Source: a virus
Virus record (IMG/VR): IMGVR_UViG_3300042350_002797
Span: 248,001 to 312,000 of that record
Direction: 5' to 3' (one strand)
Length of the DNA stretch: 64,000 nucleotides
Of this stretch, positions 61,501 to 64,000 are shown piece by piece. Under the pieces are notes generated by a model, which was given only the letters and a program-made list of their open reading frames with translations, did no database searches and was not told where the DNA came from. The position numbers and the translations under genes are program-made. Numbering within the stretch: the first letter of the stretch is position 1; the number at the start of each line of letters is the position of its first letter.

Positions 61501-61890
61501 AAATGTATCGTGCATCCATAGGATACGCTGTTTGGCCTTGCTTAGAATTCTTTCATAGATGTTCTTACTGGCAAATGGTAGTGCTCTACTATCACCTACC
61601 TGTTGGAATTGATTATTGGTTAAGAATGGAATTACAGTTCTACTGCTGATCACAATATCAAAATCATAATCATTGGATAGTGCTGATAATGGCAAGTAAT
61701 TCACACCGTCGTATTGACCAGGTGTTGCATGATCCAAATTACAGTTATTGAACACTGTAACTTCAAAATTTAATTTGGCAAGTTCTTTACTGATGTATGT
61801 TACGGCACTTTCTGAACCGCCAAGACCTTGTTTAAAAACGGTTGAGCCGTCGTAAGGTATACCAATTATATCTATAATAGCTAATTTCAT
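58540..61890 (-). CDS. Four-domain glycosyltransferase/methyltransferase (1116 aa)
   Basis: Domain order: GT4-like (residues 1 to about 400, KQGLGGSESAVTYISKELA and FPETFGISTLESICYNTPVI), GT2 (about 437-600, IVSTFYNNRNYIERCIESVI and LIDDASTDDT), a second GT2-like domain (about 697-890, WAVDADMAFAPDTL), and FkbM-type methyltransferase (about 930-1116, VFEAMPECEFIY and LIKMDVQGAELDVLKGAQ). It probably builds and methylates a glycan. The start overlaps the cupin gene (ATGA). Confidence 0.85.
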   Translation of the reverse strand: MKLAIIDIIGIPYDGSTVFKQGLGGSESAVTYISKELAKLNFEVTVFNNCNLDHATPGQYDGVNYLPLSALSNDYDFDIVISSRTVIPFLTNNQFQQVGDSRALPFASKNIYERILSKAKQRILWMHDTFCLGDNFIEELTTSNKITTIFTLSDWHLTYVLNCHHGRRRNFEVLKNKTFITRNGAHLHKQEVDIKAKDPNRFVYNASVTKGMIPLVKDIWPRVKQQLPEAKLTVIGGYYRFTVNGQPDQQELDWRQMANDPANAQLDIEFTGIIPQSEIADRLAAANFMIYPAAFPETFGISTLESICYNTPVITCRFGALEEVALEGSCYLIDYAIEPNSLFTDINREAQIKKFVEQTVQAYHNTYLHQQKQYYCNVVKPIAGWDTVALQWKQFFYKTCGLYLSLEEYRQVSKINRRVHKVYNRRYHNVVELENYKSNTEQQINIVSTFYNNRNYIERCIESVICQDYDNYHHYLIDDASTDDTVDVAYRFIDSLPQHIQNKITLIVNEQNLGAVRNQVELFRTLEQNSIIMILDGDDSLINDNTILSYYNTLYSDNLEFTYGSCWSMVDNIPLISQPYPEEVKQSKTYRQHHFNWILPYTHLRTFKKYLIDNCDDSLFQNENNEWYRAGGDGAVFYALIEQADPNKVACLQDIVYNYNDTNPLNDYKVNAEEQNRTARNIISKPTMLKKKILIAIPTARNIEPETFKSIYDQIIPEDYQTTFQYFYGYRVDQVRNLIADWAVKGYDYLWAVDADMAFAPDTLQKLLSHNKDVVTGIYRQRKPEQILEVYENNNTGGVNHIPYYKIQNRGVVEIAACGFGCVLVKSEVFRSIGYPQFMYYPALDHSHTISEDIDFCRKAKDKGFTIWADTSIVCSHIGQTHFNITPEVAPIPKITDYTDRLRELGSQRLIPYQHVEYLKTLSIEPKVVYDIGACVLHWTNEARRIWPDSEYVVFEAMPECEFIYKEQNLQYHIGVLSDTTGRQVDFYQNTYHPGGNSYYRENIEVNAEAHEYFNDSHRRQYTTVTLDAVVNLKKLPKPDLIKMDVQGAELDVLKGAQETLSNCNHVILECQSVEYNKGAPLKDEVITYMESLGFENLGQFCTNGPDGDYYFRKKQ

Positions 61891-61927
61891 GCTATTATAT
61901 ATGCTTAGATATTTTATATTTGTGCTA

Positions 61928-62281
61928 TTATGACATATACCAAGTCTGAACAGGATCTTCGTTGATCACAATCGGACTGGCTTTAGTGTAAATGAAGGTA
62001 CTGGCTTGATACTGTAAATTCATAGAAGGCACAGTGAATCCTGATTGTGCGGCATTACCAGCTGATGGTAATAGTACAAGATCCGCATTGCCTATCGTAA
62101 AGAATTCTGTGGTTAAATTTACACCAAGGCTAGTAGTAGGTACACGCCACAGATACTCGGAGATAGTAGGCTGTGTAACACTGATTATTTCATTATCATC
62201 GACCGTGGTGAATTCGGTGCTAGGATTTTCTCCTAAAGATGCACTAGGAGTAGTTAATCCAAATGGTGCTGGTATAGCCAT
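61928..62281 (-). CDS. Virion-type protein (117 aa)
   Basis: Thr/Ser-rich beta protein with repeated SLGENPSTEFTTV / SLGVNLTTEFFTI-like segments, suggesting internal duplication. Overlaps no other gene and is followed by a gap of 37 bases to the glycosyltransferase gene. Likely a minor tail component; identity unknown. Confidence 0.5.
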   Translation of the reverse strand: MAIPAPFGLTTPSASLGENPSTEFTTVDDNEIISVTQPTISEYLWRVPTTSLGVNLTTEFFTIGNADLVLLPSAGNAAQSGFTVPSMNLQYQASTFIYTKASPIVINEDPVQTWYMS

Positions 62282-62282
62282 A

Positions 62283-63554
62283 TTATGATGATCTTAAAAA
62301 CCAAAGATCTTTATAGGTTGTGTTACCAGTTCTTATAGGTATATAAGTTTCTCCACCGATAGTGTAGGAACTGCCTGTGACAAAATAATCGGTCATAGCA
62401 GTGGTACCATTCATTCCTTTGTATATACCTGGTGCTGTACCTATGGCAGTGCTCATGTTATCCATTTGATTTAGGCAAAATACTACAGGATATACTGGCG
62501 GCACACTTAATCCTGTAGAAGTGTCTGCGACAACACCGTCAGCATAATAATAATAACCAGAATTACTATTGTATTGACCCCAATTACTGTTTAAGGGACT
62601 ATGAAACAGGGGCATTCTTAATATTCTATTTGAGTGATAGCTAGTGGATCCTATCATTGATATCCTATTCCAACCATCCATACCAGTTATAGCACAGGTC
62701 TGGGTACTAGTTCCGGTTCTGCTACCAAAAATTCCAGTAGTAGTTCCTGGAGCAAATTGTGTGCCAGCAGAATTAATTGTGGCTCCCCAAGCTGCCGCTG
62801 ATTCTGTATGATTATATTGATTACTCGATGTAGTGGTAGTAATACCATTGGTGTTCTCTCTTCTTGTATAAGAAAAGTGAACCCAAGGAGGATTATCCGT
62901 TCTGTTAATTTCCCAGCCGCCTACGGTTCTAATACCAAAATACCATAGATAATCAGGAGTCACAATGATCAAATAATTAGCAGTTATGGCTACAGTTACG
63001 GTTCTGGCTTCATCAAATCGCAGTTTATGAGTAGGGCTGGTACTACTTCCTGGGCAACTAACAGCGGTCGCTCCTGATGTATACTGAGCATTAAGTGGTT
63101 GGCTATAATAAGCAGCTTCTGCACTAGTAATCGCTACGCTAGCAGGGTTGCTAGTAGTACATCCGCACCACCATCTAAGACCTGGATAACTAGTAAAACT
63201 ACTGTTATACGGATAGTCATGAGGTCCTATCACAATTCTATAATAAGGATAAGTAGACTTTCCTGAAGCTTTGTATAAATCTAAATACTGAGCAGCAGCG
63301 GACCCACTGAACGTAGATGCATTGGTATAATGATTACTAGTGCCCGCAGTCCACCCTCCTGCTTCAGTATTAGAAATTACTGTAATACAGTTTAAGCTAT
63401 TGTTTCGTGTGCCAGAACTGTTTACTGGTCCGCAGGTTGGTGTTGAACCTGCTGCTGCTGTAGCAATGGCGTGTATACTGGCTAAAACATTGTAGTTATA
63501 CGAAGTTTGACTATTAGCGTGACCGCCGACTGCTGGATCTATTGTACATAACAT
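62283..63554 (-). CDS. Virion-type fibre protein (423 aa)
   Basis: Ser/Thr/Asn/Gly-rich, beta-predicted, with aromatic turns (YPYYRIVIGPHDYPYNSSF; LRWWCGCTTSN). The ending RTGNTTYKDLWFLRSS follows a fibre-like pattern of repeated GNT motifs. Likely a receptor-binding or distal fibre protein; no catalytic motif seen. Confidence 0.6.
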   Translation of the reverse strand: MLCTIDPAVGGHANSQTSYNYNVLASIHAIATAAAGSTPTCGPVNSSGTRNNSLNCITVISNTEAGGWTAGTSNHYTNASTFSGSAAAQYLDLYKASGKSTYPYYRIVIGPHDYPYNSSFTSYPGLRWWCGCTTSNPASVAITSAEAAYYSQPLNAQYTSGATAVSCPGSSTSPTHKLRFDEARTVTVAITANYLIIVTPDYLWYFGIRTVGGWEINRTDNPPWVHFSYTRRENTNGITTTTSSNQYNHTESAAAWGATINSAGTQFAPGTTTGIFGSRTGTSTQTCAITGMDGWNRISMIGSTSYHSNRILRMPLFHSPLNSNWGQYNSNSGYYYYADGVVADTSTGLSVPPVYPVVFCLNQMDNMSTAIGTAPGIYKGMNGTTAMTDYFVTGSSYTIGGETYIPIRTGNTTYKDLWFLRSS

Positions 63555-63562
63555 ATTATTTT

Positions 63563-63991
63563 TTATCCTTCTGCAACTACTGCATAATCGTTAGATACAC
63601 ATCGCGGTGTACCATTAATATTGTATACGGTATCGTTTACAATTAAGTTATTACCAAGTTTGAATAATCCGTAAATACCAAACGCACTAAAGCCTTGATT
63701 AGTGTGACTTAAAAATACTGGGTTTTCGATAACTACACCTTGGTTACTGGCATTACTCTTAAATGTAGGTGCTGTTAAATTAGTTAAGCTGCCGCTTAAA
63801 CTAGCATAACCAGAACTTGATCCTGCTATTGAATAGGCATAAGGTATGTTAAATGTCGAATCACTGGTTTTAACGAAGGCCATTTTCATATTACTAGTAT
63901 ATGTGGCAGTAATACCATTTTGTCCCATATCAAATAGTCCAAAACCTATACCACTAAATGGACTATTAAAGAACACACAGTTATTATTCAT
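63563..63991 (-). CDS. Virion-type protein, start near window edge (142 aa)
   Basis: Begins MNNNCVFFNSPFSGIGFGLF; Gly/Asn/Ser-rich, with AFGIYGLFKLGNN resembling the start motif as a repeat. The upstream region is cut off by the window end, and no in-frame stop lies in 63992-64000, so the true start could be further upstream. Confidence 0.5.
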   Translation of the reverse strand: MNNNCVFFNSPFSGIGFGLFDMGQNGITATYTSNMKMAFVKTSDSTFNIPYAYSIAGSSSGYASLSGSLTNLTAPTFKSNASNQGVVIENPVFLSHTNQGFSAFGIYGLFKLGNNLIVNDTVYNINGTPRCVSNDYAVVAEG

Positions 63992-64000
63992 TATGATATT

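Overview
This AT-rich 64 kb window reads as part of the genome of a large T4-like (myovirus-type) phage of a Gram-negative aquatic bacterium. Evidence: a PAAR tail-spike tip, PD-(D/E)XK exonuclease, class Ia ribonucleotide reductase, several marine T4-like 'hypothetical' families, TAAATA-type late promoter motifs, a large tRNA array and tail-fibre genes. Almost everything is on the minus strand. Several accessory genes look bacterial and point to an aerobic proteobacterium, possibly betaproteobacterial and perhaps methylotrophic: PqqA, rubrerythrin plus DUF3501, PstS plus an OprO/P porin, and a tmRNA tag reading ANDEAFALAA. Host assignment is inference.

Layout, left to right. 1-880: edge-truncated TauD-like oxygenase and a Cys-motif protein. 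890-4060: sixteen tRNA genes plus one remnant, separated by hairpins, with an HNH endonuclease and a 2-oxoglutarate oxygenase on the opposite strand. 4276-4620: tandem consensus promoters, a 43-residue ORF and a terminator. 4668-7800: a second oxygenase, a PqqA micro-gene, DUF3501, rubrerythrin and small membrane proteins. 7814-12850: two secreted repeat-rich proteins, then OprP and PstS behind a candidate Pho box. 12848-16445: a class I amidotransferase-like protein and two tandem radical SAM proteins. 16466-16990: a circularly permuted tmRNA gene with a small protein gene between its two pieces. 16988-20710: small BFD-like, metallothionein-like and metalloprotease-like genes. 20720-26209: ferredoxin-dependent bilin reductase, two membrane desaturases, heme oxygenase, ClpS, Hsp20 and DnaK. 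26286-33350: exonuclease, bS21, an envelope lipoprotein cassette, a lysis pair, IscA/IscU and an Hc1-like protein. 33339-39416: phosphatase, PAAR, glutaredoxin, NrdB, superoxide dismutase and NrdA. 39575-55850: tailspike, nuclease, nucleotidyltransferases, metalloprotease, tail proteins and a short plus-strand block. 56221-61890: ADP-heptose pathway genes and a four-domain glycosyltransferase/methyltransferase. 61928-64000: tail-fibre-like proteins.

How the parts may work together. The phage appears to carry translation tools (tRNAs, tmRNA, bS21), proteostasis tools (DnaK, Hsp20, ClpS), Fe-S and redox tools (IscU, IscA, glutaredoxin, rubrerythrin, SOD, BFD-like), nutrient uptake (PstS, OprP) and cofactor or pigment chemistry (PqqA; heme oxygenase plus bilin reductase). 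Surface-sugar genes sit next to tail-fibre genes. Many small genes below 60 codons have clear Shine-Dalgarno sequences and are listed. Recurrent sigma70-like promoters with exact 17-bp spacers precede early or host-modifying genes, and two of them would give leaderless mRNAs.
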